From: Escherichia marmotae
GTDB lineage: Bacteria; Pseudomonadota; Gammaproteobacteria; Enterobacterales; Enterobacteriaceae
Assembly: GCF_002900365.1 (NCBI RefSeq)
Contig: NZ_CP025979.1
Location: 2,232,001 to 2,296,000, forward strand
Direction: 5' to 3'
DNA: 64,000 nt
The position numbers and the translations under genes are program-made. The notes beneath the pieces are model-generated. The model did not search any database. It was given only the letters and a program-made list of their open reading frames with translations, and was not told where the DNA came from. The stretch's first letter is position 1. Every line of letters begins with the position of its first letter. Below are positions 9,072 through 18,250 of the stretch, in pieces.

Positions 9072-9085
9072 TGTTAACTCACAAA

Positions 9086-9130
9086 TTATGGCAATATTAT
9101 ACTTGGTACTCTACCAGTTGCTGCTGGAAT
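9086..9130 (-). pseudogene. Last 14 codons of a lost toxin tip (putative)
   Basis: Between the IS256 end and the orphan immunity gene one minus-strand frame reads IPAATGRVPSIILP then TAA, ending 14 bp before the immunity ATG, as Rhs tips usually do. The rest of the gene is absent because the IS end begins at 9132. The frame choice is an inference; another frame also ends in this stretch. Confidence 0.35.
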
Positions 9131-9131
9131 A

Positions 9132-10446
9132 GAGCCTGTTTAAGATTCTGTGTAAATGCCTTTTCTCAGAAGTGACCGTCCAGGCGGTCACCGAACTCGA
9201 TAATAAAGCGGCTCATTGCCATTCGCCAGTCCTTCAACGGCATCGTCCATTTCTGGGACGCAGACTGGATTGCCAGCCACACCACTTTTTTCACCGAGTC
9301 GTCTGTCGGGAACACTTTACGCTTTTTGAGCGCATGGCGGATCACGCTGTTTAGCGACTCGATGGCATTCGTCGTATAGATCACTTTGCGGATGTCCGTT
9401 GGATAAGCGAAGAACGTGGCAAGATTCGGCCAGTTAGCCTGCCAGCTTCGGCTTATCTGAGGATAGCGACAGTCCCAGGCCGCAGCGAACGCTTCCAGTG
9501 CCTGCTGGCCTGCCTCTTCCGTGGGAGCCTGATAAATCGCTTTCAGGTCGCGAGTGACGGCTTTGTAGTCCTTCCATGACACGAAGCGCAGGCTGTTGCG
9601 CACCATATGCACGATGCATAACTGGATGCGGGCCTTCGGATATACTGTGTTGATGGCATCCGGGAAGCCTTTCAGGCCATCCACACAGGCGATGAGGATA
9701 TCGTTCAGACCGCGGTTTTTCAGTTCAGTCAGCACATTGAGCCAGAACTTCGCCCCTTCATTTTCGGCCAGCCACATACCCAGCAGTTCTTTCTGACCTT
9801 CGATATTGATGCCCAGTGCCAGGAACACCGATTTGTTGATGACGCGACTGTCCTGCCGAACTTTCAGGACGATACAGTCAAGATAAACAATGGGGTAAAC
9901 AGCATCCAGTGGTCGGTTTTGCCATTCTACAACCTGCTCCATCACGGCATCGGTAACCTTTGATATCAGTGCCGGTGAAACATCTGCGTCATACAGTTCT
10001 TTGAACGCAGCAGCTATCTCACGGGTGGTCATCCCTTTGGCATACAACGAGAGGATCTGGTTATCCATCCCGGTAATACGGGTCTGATTTTTCTTTACCA
10101 GTTGTGGTTCGAAGGTACCGTCACGATCGCGCGGAGTACGCAGTTCCAGTGGACCGTCGCCTGTGATAACGGTCTTTGTGGAAAAACCGTTGCGGGAGTT
10201 AGCTCCTGGTCTGGACTGATTTTTCTCATACCCAGGATGGTGTGTCATCTCTGCATTGAGAGCGGCTTCAACGCTGAGCTTTTTCAGCAGCCGATCAAAC
10301 TGACTGAGGTCTTCAGGGGTTTTGAGGTTTTTGGCCAGTTCGTTAGCCAGAGCCTGTAACTGTTTTTCGTCCATAAATTAACCTTCATTTGATGCTGGAT
10401 TGAACATATCAAAATCAGGCAATTACACAAATCTATGTACAGGCTC
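9132..10446 (-). mobile_element. IS256-family insertion sequence, copy 1 (1,315 bp)
   Basis: Ends are GAGCCTGTTTAAGATTCTGT and, inverted, GAGCCTGTACATAGATTTGT, the same as copy 2 at 53617-54931 in opposite orientation. It resembles IS1414/ISEc39-type elements. The eight bases outside each end differ (CTGGAATA and GGGAGATT), so there is no target duplication: the insertion was followed by a deletion or rearrangement on one side. It separates an orphan immunity gene from the decayed Rhs gene. Confidence 0.92.
9166..10374 (-). CDS. IS256-family (mutator-type) transposase, copy 1
   Basis: 402 residues, full length and protein-identical to copy 2. It is a Transposase_mut domain protein with the DDE residues in YLDCIVLK (first Asp), CVDGLKGFPDA (second Asp) and TNAIESLNS (Glu). 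The N-terminal region carries the helix-turn-helix-like KGMTTREIAAAF. It catalyses copy/excision of the element by cleavage at its inverted repeats. The ATG is close to the left IS end, and the stop is 34 bp from the right end. Confidence 0.95.
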   Translation of the reverse strand: MDEKQLQALANELAKNLKTPEDLSQFDRLLKKLSVEAALNAEMTHHPGYEKNQSRPGANSRNGFSTKTVITGDGPLELRTPRDRDGTFEPQLVKKNQTRITGMDNQILSLYAKGMTTREIAAAFKELYDADVSPALISKVTDAVMEQVVEWQNRPLDAVYPIVYLDCIVLKVRQDSRVINKSVFLALGINIEGQKELLGMWLAENEGAKFWLNVLTELKNRGLNDILIACVDGLKGFPDAINTVYPKARIQLCIVHMVRNSLRFVSWKDYKAVTRDLKAIYQAPTEEAGQQALEAFAAAWDCRYPQISRSWQANWPNLATFFAYPTDIRKVIYTTNAIESLNSVIRHALKKRKVFPTDDSVKKVVWLAIQSASQKWTMPLKDWRMAMSRFIIEFGDRLDGHF

Positions 10447-10475
10447 GGGAGATTAAATATCTCCCCGGTTTTTTA
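10447..10475 (+). terminator. Hairpin terminator truncated by the IS256 end
   Basis: GGGAGAT, loop TAAAT, ATCTCCC, then CGGTTTTTT on the plus strand. Reading on the minus strand it would originally have ended the small gene at 10482-10704 (AAAAAACCGGGGAGAT then ATCTCCC), but the IS begins where the second T-rich flank should be. The hairpin directly abuts the element. Confidence 0.6.
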
Positions 10476-10481
10476 AACGCT

Positions 10482-10704
10482 TTAATTTAATCCTTTTGGT
10501 TTTATTTCAGGATGCTTTTCATATAACGGATTCATTATTTTAATAAGCATTCCACCCATTATAAAGCCAACCGCATCCCGGTATGCCTTAAATTCATCTT
10601 CATCACAGTGATGATTGAACAACAGCAACGGACTCATCAAGTTCCTTACCGAATTTCAACATTAATTCACTAATTAATATAGCTGTATTTTTATCGCTAA
10701 CCAT
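10482..10704 (-). pseudogene. Frameshifted small immunity-type gene behind the first rhs
   Basis: Starts at ATG 10704 after ACAGGAGAGTGT, 24 bp after the rhs stop. The first frame reads MVSDKNTAILISELMLKFG and on to VVQ, then stops at TGA. A second frame takes over with HHCDEDEFKAYRDAVGFIMG and ends KPKGLN at 10482. The total length, 223 bases, is not a multiple of three, so one base is missing around 10603-10617. Joined, it would be an acidic, helical protein of about 74 residues, the usual size and position for the immunity partner of an Rhs tip. Confidence 0.6.
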
Positions 10705-10727
10705 ACACTCTCCTGTAATAAAAAATA

Positions 10728-13700
10728 TCAACAACCTTGATTTTCTTTACATTCGTTAACACAATTCCAGAAAGCAAATCCGTTACTTTTTGTAGGTAAG
10801 GAAGAAAATGAACATTTACTGATACAATTATTTTCAACCATTTTGCACCTTAATAACTCACCAGGCTCACCTATATCGACACCACAAGTAATAAGACCAA
10901 GAGGATCAATATCTGTAATAGGATTCAATGGGTACGTGTAAGGGTTTAAACCACCTTTCAGCCCTATCGGATCCTGGCTGATAAACCGCCCGCACTCCGG
11001 CGCATAATATCTGAACAGATTGTAATGCAGCCCCGTTTCTTCGTCAAAGTACTGCCCCGGCAGTCGCAGCGGCTGTTCAAAGTACGCCCCGCTGTTGCTG
11101 ATGTCGCCCCGGTTTTCACCAAATCCCGCCTGGTAGCCCGCCCACACCAGCGTTCCGTCCGCTACGCTCACCTCCTGCACCGTGCCCGTCACGTCCGTGT
11201 GGTAATACCAGATTTTCCGGCTTTCCCCGCGCCCCGTGACAGCCGCCACCGGCGTGTACGGCTGTTCCGCATCGTACAGGTACGTCCGCTTTCCCTGCCA
11301 CGTTGTCTCCTGCAACAGCTGGAATCCTTCCCACACAAACGTCGTCCGCCGCTGTTCCCGCTGGTTCGTATGGCGGCCATACGTCGCCTTGCTGATACGC
11401 CTGCCCAGCGCATCGTACTGATACCGCGTCTCGCTGTTGCTGCTGATGACCCGCGTTAACTGACCTGTGCGTTCCACTCCAGTTGCTGTTCTCGCCGCTC
11501 TGTCAGTTCACCCCATTCGTTATAGCGGTAACGGTCACGCCCGTAGCCCGGCAGGCGGTTGTCCATCACCGCTCCCTGATATTCATCCGTCAGCAGGTTG
11601 CCTGCTTTGTCGTAATAATAATGGTCATGGTCGTACATCTGCCCCGTACGACCAGTCAGCCAGCCGCTCCGGTCATAGCTGAACACCAGGCAGCCACGCA
11701 GTTTGTCGTTAATGCCGCTGACTTCACCGTCTGCGTTCCAGATGTAATCCCGCCCCGTCACGCTGTCGCTCTGTGTCGGGGGATTTCCGGCCTGTTGCGG
11801 ACTCCGGCTGCCGCCTGGCAGGCTGCGCTGCCAGCTTAACCGGTTGTCGGCGTTGTAGCCGCTGAACGTCGTCAGCGCCCCCTGGGTGCGCATCACCTGG
11901 CGGTGCAGACTGTCACGCTCATATTCACTGACCGTGATACCATCCAGCGCCGTCTGGAGCAGATGCCCGCTGCCGTAGTAAAGATGGCTGAGGTGCTGCC
12001 CGTCCGGTAACGTGATATCGGTGGGGTTGCCCAGCGCGTCACGCCGGTACTTTATGCTGCCGTGTACGCTGTGCTCTGCCGTCAGCCACCCGCTGCGGTC
12101 ATACGCGAAGCGCACCCTGTCCGCCTGCATGTGGTGCAGACGCTCACCTTCTTCCGTGGGGGTGAGCGTCACCTCCGTTATCTGGTCAAGACGGTTGTAG
12201 CTGAAGGTCCGTGTACTGTGCTGCGTGTCACTGCGCAGCAGGCGACCCAGCACATCACGCTGCTGTTTCTCATTGCGCACCCCGCCTTCTGTACCCTGCG
12301 TCTGGATGATGACCGGATACCCGCCCGCATTCAGCGCAAACATCCGTATCAGGCCGTCCGGGCGCTGTTCTCCCGTCAGTCGTCCATCCGCATCGTGACT
12401 GAACCGGTAAAGCGCCCCGTTGCCGTTGCTCAGGCTGGCAATCCACCCCTCCGCAGTGTAATGCCAGCGCGTCTCCCGTTTCTCTTCATCCGTGTGGAGC
12501 GTCAACAGCCCCCGCGGCGTATACTGCCAGCTCTGTATACTGCCCGTAAGACGACGGTGGCTGCTCAGTAATCCCAGCGCGTTCCAGGTGTAACGGTCCT
12601 GCTGTTTGCCCGGATGGCTGACTGTCTCCGGCTGTCCCAGACGGTTATAGCTGATGTGTACCGTTTTCCCTTCCGCGTCCGTCACCGCCGTCAGGTTGCC
12701 GTCTTCATCGTATTCATAACCCGTGGCGCGCCCTGAACAGTCGGTGTAACGCACCAGTTGACCGCGCGCATCGTACACCAGCGCAACCAGGCCGCCCCTC
12801 GCATCCGTGCGGCTGACTGCCAGCCCCTGTTCATCATACCCGTAGCGCGTGACGCGTCCTTCCGGGTCTGTTTCCTGTATTACCTGACCGTGTTCGTTGT
12901 AACCCGCTTTCCACACATGGTCGTCATCCAGCGCACGACGAGTGATTTCATCAAAACTGCCGTTCCACTGCGTCTGTGTCACCCGGCCTGCCGGATCCGT
13001 CTCTTTCACCACCCGGCTCAGGGTGTCGTATTCCAGCGTTACCCTGCGTTCGCCGGGGAGTTCAACTGCTACGGGAAAATGGTTTTCGTTGTACGTGAAG
13101 CGGTACATCCTCCCGCCCGCCGTCCGGTGCGCAGTCACATACGTCTGTTCATCAAACCACCACTGCCACTTATGCCCCGGCCTGCCGGTAACCACCGTCT
13201 GCCCGCCAGCAAAATCATAGCGGAACCGGTAATCCTCGCCATCGCTGGTCGAGTGCTCCACCACCCTGGGAACCCCCTCAATCTCTTCCCAGCGGTAGGT
13301 ACAGGTGAAGCCTGTCGCGTTGCGGTGCTCTGCCATCAGGCCATTTTCATAGGCGAACTGTCGCACTGCCACACCGGCCCGGTTCACCACATCGGTCAGT
13401 TGCCCGTTATTGTCGTAACGATATTCCACCAGGTTACCGGGACGTCCTCCCTTCACCAGTTCAATATGCGAAAGTCTTTCCCCCGCCGGGATCATTGTGC
13501 GGTGCAATAACAGATGGTGCCCGCTGCTGGAAGCCACCCGCACCAGCCTGCCGTTCTCTCGCCCGAAAGCTATACGCTGTCGGTAGGGCGTCTCTATAAA
13601 AAGTAACGGTGCGACGCCGTGGTCATCAAATTCATCAAATATGTAATAGCTGCGGTCGGTGTAATGCAGTACATAGCGTCCGTCATGCAGGCGGCTCAGG

Positions 13701-14368
13701 TAAAACTGCTCTTCCGGATCGAATATCTGGTGCCCCGGCGTCAGCATGTCTTTCGGATAACTTAACTCACGCCCCTGGCCGCCAATCAGAGTGATATATT
13801 TCTCATCGGTGCGCAGGGTTATTTCCCAGTTCAGCCGCCATCCTTTGCCCAGTAGCCCCTCAGTTTCCAGATGGCTGGCATAAAAGCGCGAACAGGTAAC
13901 AGGCATGCGGCCCGGCAGGGTGAAATCCGTTTCCGGCAGCAGAATTTTTTGCCCGGTAGTTACATCAACCGGGTTGCTGAACAATCCCATAGCGGCCTCG
14001 GAAATGCCCATCCCGGCAATTTCGCCACCAATAAATTTTGCCGCGCATTTTGTGCCAAATTTCGAGCCCATCTTTGTCGCCTGACGCGAGGCTCCAGCCA
14101 GCCCCCCCAGCATTCCGGCGACCACATACAGCACATCCACAACCTGACGCAGCCAGTCCGGGATTTCCGGGCTGATTTCCAGTACCGTCTACGTACCGCC
14201 GCCGAAAAAGACATTGGGGGAGCCATCCTCAATCACCGCATCACATTCAGTATGATCATCTTTTCGGGCGGCAGGCTGACTGTTGATGTAGATGTTGCCG
14301 GAACCCTGGGCAATGCGGATTTCCGGAGAATGGTCTTCGCATATCACCGTACTCAGTACGGCGCGCGC
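10728..14368 (-). pseudogene. PAAR-Rhs protein gene, degenerate (first rhs)
   Basis: Three lesions are visible. The 5' end, which should encode the prePAAR and first membrane segments, is missing; the frame starts inside the PAAR repeat (about 14368) with CEDHSPEIRIAQGSGNIYIN and GSPNVFFGGG. An in-frame TAG lies at 14189-14191, just after the PAAR domain. Around 11464 one G is lost (CAGGTCAG where CAGGGTCAG is expected), so the YD-repeat core stops and resumes in another frame. The core ends with the classical GRFISQDPIGLKGG and PLGL. The tip is very short (about 50 residues) and rich in cysteine: seven in the last 52 residues (CGVD, LRCK, NNCISKCS, WNCVNECK, QGC). Confidence 0.85.
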
Positions 14369-14493
14369 GGCCGCCGTCAGCCTCCCTGCCGCATCATGCT
14401 CGTAGCGCGTGTGACGCTCACCGCCCAGGCTTCACCGCTGCGTGATGCGCGTCGTCTGTCCCAGCGCATACGTGATGTGAACCAGCCATCCGT
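14369..14493 (-). pseudogene. Scrambled Rhs-core fragment
   Basis: Two pieces closely match the second rhs gene: 14369-14440 corresponds to about 19944-20015, and about 14449-14493 corresponds to about 20372-20415. The roughly 350 bp between them in the intact core are deleted; both joints carry a short GCGTGA-type homology. The fragment is fused to the truncated PAAR region of the first rhs. It is debris of recombination among rhs cores. Confidence 0.7.
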
Positions 14494-14663
14494 CCCATCT
14501 GGTTGACAGCCTGACGCTTGATGATTTGCCGACGTCGTTTCCGCGCTTTGAGTCAGACCCCGAACAGTTGTGTGAGCATTGCTTGATACTGTTCCAGATT
14601 CTGACGGAACAGGTGCAGGGATCTGAAATGGAAGTAAGCGGCTCGTCAGAACCGTATTGATAT

Positions 14664-16235
14664 TTACTGAGAGCTCAGATCAACTTTCCAGGGCAACAGA
14701 TCGCGTACCCGGTTTGCCGGCCAGTCCTGGATATGTTCAATGACGTAACGCAGCCACTTTTCTGGCTCCACATTGTTCAGACGGCATGTGCCGATCAGCG
14801 AGTACAACACCGCCGCATGTTCACCACCGCTGTCGGAACCCGCGAACATCCAGTTTTTCCGGCCTACGGCCACTCCCCGTAAGGCGTTCTCTGCGATGTT
14901 GTTGTCGATTTCCACCCAGCCATTACTGCAGTACACGTTCAGGGCATCCCACTGTTTCAGCAGGTATGCGAACGCTTTTGCCGTATCTGAGTGACGCGAC
15001 AGTGTTTTCATCTGTTGCTGTATCCAGTCATACAGTGACTGCATCAGTGGCGCGGCTCTGGCTTTTCTTGCCGCCAGACGCTGTTCTGCTGAACAGCCCC
15101 GGACCTCTGCCTCGATAGCATACAGTTCACCGATACGCTGCAGGGCTTCCGTGGTGATGTCGGTGGGCGCTCTTGCATGCACATCGTGGATTTTTCTCCG
15201 GGCATGAGCCATACACGCGGCTTCCGTTATTCTGCCGGATTCGTATAACACCCGGTAACCACCGTAAGCATCGGCCTGAAGCACACCGCTGTAACCGGCC
15301 AGGTGATTTTGTGGATGGATACCTTTCCGGTCCGGACTGTACGCGAACCAGACCGCCGGGGGCATCTGTGAACCGGCGTTGCGGTCATCACGGACGTAGA
15401 CCCACAGCCGGGCTGTCCGGGTTTTACCGCTGCCCGGCTCCTGGACCGGGACGGGGATATCATCGGCATGGACTTTACCGGGCATCAGCACATACTGGCG
15501 CAGGACGTCATACAGCGGCTCCAGCAGTTCAGCAACGGCACCGGTCCAGCGCCCCAGTGTGGCACGGCTCAGCTCCACTCCCTGACGACGGTATATTTCT
15601 GACTGGCGGTATAACGGCAGATGGTCTGCATATTTCCCGGTGACAACATGGGCCAGAAGCCCCGCTCCGGCATAACTGCGTGCAATGGGTTTTGAAGGTA
15701 CTGGTGCCTGCACGATATGGTCGCACCGGCAACAGGCCAGTTTCGGACGTTGTGTTTCGATAACCTTAAAGGCGCTGCTGATAAGCTCCAGTTGCTCTGA
15801 CACATCACATCCCAGAGAACTGAGTTCACCACCACAGGCAGGACAGCATTCCTCTTCCGGCCGGATAACCCGGGTTTCACGGGGAAGTGAGGCCGGTAAC
15901 GGTTTACGGGCTGAAGACTGGCGCAGGGCGGATGGCAGTACCGGGTCATATTGCTCACCCAGCGTTTCCGCCATTTCTTCCTGAAGTGCGCTGATTCGCT
16001 CCTGAGCTTCCTGTATCTGCCGTTCGGTTTTTGCACGAAGTTTTTCTGAGCTTTTACCGAACTGCATACGTTGCAGTTTCGCAACCAGCGCCTTCAGCCG
16101 GTTGATTTCGGAAGCATAAGCCGCCACCCGCTGTGAGAGCAGGCGGTTGTATTCAGCCATCTGGCGGATGGTGTCCTGTTGCGTCTGCAACAGTGCCCGC
16201 AGGCGGGCGTTCTCATGAGCAAGTGAGGTGTCCAT
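14664..16235 (-). CDS. tnpC: IS66 transposase TnpC, copy 1
   Basis: 523 residues. A coiled-coil leader (about 1-90), a zinc-ribbon (CCPACGGEL and the later CCRCDH) and the DDE catalytic region with Asp in HADDIPVPV, Asp in QADAYGGY and Glu in EIDNNIAENALR. The C-terminal region AENALRGVAVGRKNW is typical of IS66 transposases. It differs from copy 2 at a few residues (for example KLACC versus KQACC, RVLYE versus RALYE, PTDITT versus PTYITT). Begins 19 bp after tnpB. Confidence 0.95.
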   Translation of the reverse strand: MDTSLAHENARLRALLQTQQDTIRQMAEYNRLLSQRVAAYASEINRLKALVAKLQRMQFGKSSEKLRAKTERQIQEAQERISALQEEMAETLGEQYDPVLPSALRQSSARKPLPASLPRETRVIRPEEECCPACGGELSSLGCDVSEQLELISSAFKVIETQRPKLACCRCDHIVQAPVPSKPIARSYAGAGLLAHVVTGKYADHLPLYRQSEIYRRQGVELSRATLGRWTGAVAELLEPLYDVLRQYVLMPGKVHADDIPVPVQEPGSGKTRTARLWVYVRDDRNAGSQMPPAVWFAYSPDRKGIHPQNHLAGYSGVLQADAYGGYRVLYESGRITEAACMAHARRKIHDVHARAPTDITTEALQRIGELYAIEAEVRGCSAEQRLAARKARAAPLMQSLYDWIQQQMKTLSRHSDTAKAFAYLLKQWDALNVYCSNGWVEIDNNIAENALRGVAVGRKNWMFAGSDSGGEHAAVLYSLIGTCRLNNVEPEKWLRYVIEHIQDWPANRVRDLLPWKVDLSSQ

Positions 16236-16254
16236 ATCCTCACTTTACAACGGG

Positions 16255-16602
16255 TTATATGCGGATTCCAGCGCGTTCCGTTCGTTTCGGGTGCTTCCAG
16301 TTGATACCTTCAGGAAGCATGGATAACTGAGCCGGAGTAAGGTGCACCTTGCCGTCACGGGTGACTGGCCAGACGAAGCGGCCCCGCTCCAGGCGTTTGG
16401 TGAAGAGGCACAGTCCGTCACTGTCAGCCCACAACACTTTTATCTGGTCACCCCGGCGTCCGCGGAAGATGAACAGGTGTCCGGAGAACGGGTCATCCTT
16501 CAGGACGTTCTGAACTTTTGATGCCAGGCCGTTAAAGCCATTTCGCATGTCGGTGATACCTGCAACCAGCCAGATACGCGAACCGGCAGGGAGAGATATC
16601 AT
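16255..16602 (-). CDS. tnpB: IS66 accessory protein TnpB, copy 1
   Basis: 115 residues with the family signature TDMRNGFNGLA and HLFIFRGRRGDQIKVLWAD. TnpB is required with TnpA and TnpC for IS66 transposition, though its biochemical role is poorly defined. Its ATG overlaps the tnpA stop. It differs from copy 2 at SMLPEG versus SMLLEG. Confidence 0.93.
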   Translation of the reverse strand: MISLPAGSRIWLVAGITDMRNGFNGLASKVQNVLKDDPFSGHLFIFRGRRGDQIKVLWADSDGLCLFTKRLERGRFVWPVTRDGKVHLTPAQLSMLPEGINWKHPKRTERAGIRI

Positions 16603-17249
16603 CAGTGGCTGCTCCCTTTTATTTCGCGGATAAGTGTCTGTAATAACGCCGGCGTCAGTTTACCTTTAAGCCTGAGAGTTCCGGCCGGCAGAACCAGCTC
16701 ACAACACAGACTGTCGGACGGTGTATTTATCTGCTCTGGTTCCTGTGCGGGGGCCGGGATTTTATTATCCGGCTCCGGCGTTAACGTCACGGGAAGCAGT
16801 GCCGGCATATTTTTTCCGGAAGGCAGCAGGCCACCTTTCCGGTATTGATGGCGCCAGTTGAAGAGCAGGTTATCGTTGATTCCGTTTTCCCGGGCGATCT
16901 GCGCCACACAGGCTCCGGGCTGCAGTGACTGCTCCACTAAGGCGATTTTAAACTCATAAGGGAAGTTGGGCCGCCGGGGACGTTTTTTTACCACGGGGGC
17001 TTCGGATATAACGGTGCTTTCAGGACGTACGACTGGTACCGTGGAAAATTGTCCGTAAAGGCAGGCATCAAGTTCCTGCTCCGACATGCCTGCGGGCAAA
17101 GGCCACGAAAGGCCAGCTCTCCGAAAGCGCACGAACATACTACAAACTGTTGATTTTGGTACACCCAGGCGACGCCCGGCCACAACCCGGGGTAAATGTT
17201 CTTCAAAGTGAAGACGTAAAGCTTCAGTGATCCAGGTCCGGTGTTTCAT
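16602..17249 (-). CDS. tnpA: IS66 accessory protein TnpA, copy 1
   Basis: 215 residues from the ATG MKHRTWITEA; an in-frame start 30 bases upstream is possible but lies next to the IS end. Contains two helix-turn-helix-like stretches: one near the N-terminus and a transposase-8 type motif (KIALVEQSLQ through IARENGINDNLLFNWRHQY). Intact here, whereas copy 2 has a stop at codon 6. Overlaps tnpB at the stop/start. Confidence 0.92.
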   Translation of the reverse strand: MKHRTWITEALRLHFEEHLPRVVAGRRLGVPKSTVCSMFVRFRRAGLSWPLPAGMSEQELDACLYGQFSTVPVVRPESTVISEAPVVKKRPRRPNFPYEFKIALVEQSLQPGACVAQIARENGINDNLLFNWRHQYRKGGLLPSGKNMPALLPVTLTPEPDNKIPAPAQEPEQINTPSDSLCCELVLPAGTLRLKGKLTPALLQTLIREIKGSSH

Positions 17250-17460
17250 ACGATAGTGTCCATTAAAAATGATGGACATTATTTTTGTAGAGCCGGAGGA
17301 AACAGACCAGACGGTTTAAATGAGCCGGTTACAAATGGAACAACCTCTGACGGGACTATTGTGTGAACTGGTCTGGTTCTTTGCAGCAAAACTGAAAGCA
17401 CCGCGCTGGCTACGTACAACTGATGGTGTGGTGTTTATCAAAGATCTGATCGAGTCATAA

Positions 17461-17884
17461 TATTGATCCCCCGGATTTCTGCTCGCATACGCTGGCTGAA
17501 ATCTGGGGAAGTGTGGGAGGGGAAGATAATTTAATATCTACAACTTAAAGTCGAGAATCTGAACGAGGCTCTATGGCGATGAAACCAATCCGCTGCAACA
17601 TCACTATCCCATGGCCCAGCCCCCCAATAACCCATTATACATTCCTCAACAAATTAATTTAACAACCACCAAATCGTGATGGCTCTGTTTAGTATCAGGC
17701 TATACTCCGTTGTGATTAATAATATAATCAGACGAGAACGTGAATTAGTTTTTAATACACTCATTTACCCATACATAAATCAGCTCGCAACATCAAAGAA
17801 CTGTTAATTAATTAAAAATCACTGTACGAATATTTATTTAATATCCAAATTGCGCCATGACTTTTATCAGCCCCGGCAGGACAA
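17461..17884. other. AT-rich stretch between the gene remnant and the Rhs immunity gene
   Basis: 424 bp without a supportable gene. A short plus-strand open stretch at 17563-17679 (RLYGDETNPLQHHYPMAQPP onward, ending TTTKS) has no clear start and is probably debris. The rest is AT-rich and contains the 3' flank of the immunity gene. Confidence 0.5.
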
Positions 17885-18250
17885 TTACATCATGAAATTT
17901 TTTATATAGTCTTCCATATACTCCACATCTCCCACATACTTACAACACCACTTGCATGGAGTAGTGGCATCATAGTTTGGATGAGGTAAGATATAGCCTT
18001 CGGCGAATACATATTCCATTGCTCCTGATTCACCGACACCTACCTCCATATATAAATAGATATAATCTCCCTCACGTAAAACTATTTTCTCTCCTGAAAA
18101 ATCATTAATTGCGTCTGATTTTGATAACCCGACACCACTTCCACATATAAAAGAGGATATCAAATCAAACTCTATATGTTCGTTATCCATATCGGCATAA
18201 ACTCTATGTCGCAAGTTTCTATAAACTCGATTAGCAATTTGTGTTGACAC
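17885..18250 (-). CDS. Putative immunity protein of the second Rhs toxin
   Basis: 121 residues starting at GTG 18250 (STQIANRVYRNL). GAGGG lies nine bases upstream, and the gene overlaps the last 20 bases of the toxin frame; a longer in-frame ATG would run deep into the toxin. No signal peptide or membrane segment, so cytoplasmic. Two cysteine clusters (FICGSG and CKWCCKY) are visible. Family not recognised. Position directly behind the Rhs tip and translational overlap are the basis for calling it immunity. Low GC relative to the Rhs core, as usual for tip/immunity cassettes. Confidence 0.7.
   Translation of the reverse strand: MSTQIANRVYRNLRHRVYADMDNEHIEFDLISSFICGSGVGLSKSDAINDFSGEKIVLREGDYIYLYMEVGVGESGAMEYVFAEGYILPHPNYDATTPCKWCCKYVGDVEYMEDYIKNFMM

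Larger units (their letters stand above)
14634..17332 (-). mobile_element. IS66-family insertion sequence, copy 1 (2,699 bp), ISEc8-like
   Basis: Ends GTAAGCGGCTCGTCAGAACC and, inverted, GTAACCGGCTCATTTAAACC, typical of IS66. Flanked by the 8-bp duplication AAATGGAA (14626-14633 and 17333-17340). Carries tnpA, tnpB and tnpC in the usual order, all apparently intact. The same element lies inverted at 55720-58418 with several substitutions, so the two are separate, diverged copies. Confidence 0.95.
14496..17460 (+). pseudogene. Unknown gene remnant interrupted by IS66 copy 1
   Basis: Before the IS a plus-strand frame reads HLVDSLTLDDLPTSFPRFES through CEHCLILFQILTEQVQG to SEME (ending 14633). 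After the IS and the duplicated AAATGGAA it continues in frame QPLTGLLCELVWFFAAKL to VVFIKDLIES and TAA at 17460. The joined C-terminal piece is about 84 residues. The 5' end is lost at the Rhs-fragment joint near 14495, so no start remains. I do not recognise the family; it lies on the opposite strand to the rhs genes. Confidence 0.6.

Noticed and set aside
9132..10446. Possible inversion between the two IS256 copies
   Set aside because: Copy 2 keeps matching duplications on both sides and the backbone gene order is K-12-like, so a past inversion through these copies is not supported; a deletion beside copy 1 fits better.
17563..17679. Short plus-strand open stretch RLYGDETNPLQHHYPMAQPP onward
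   Set aside because: No start codon with a ribosome site and no recognised family; treated as debris.
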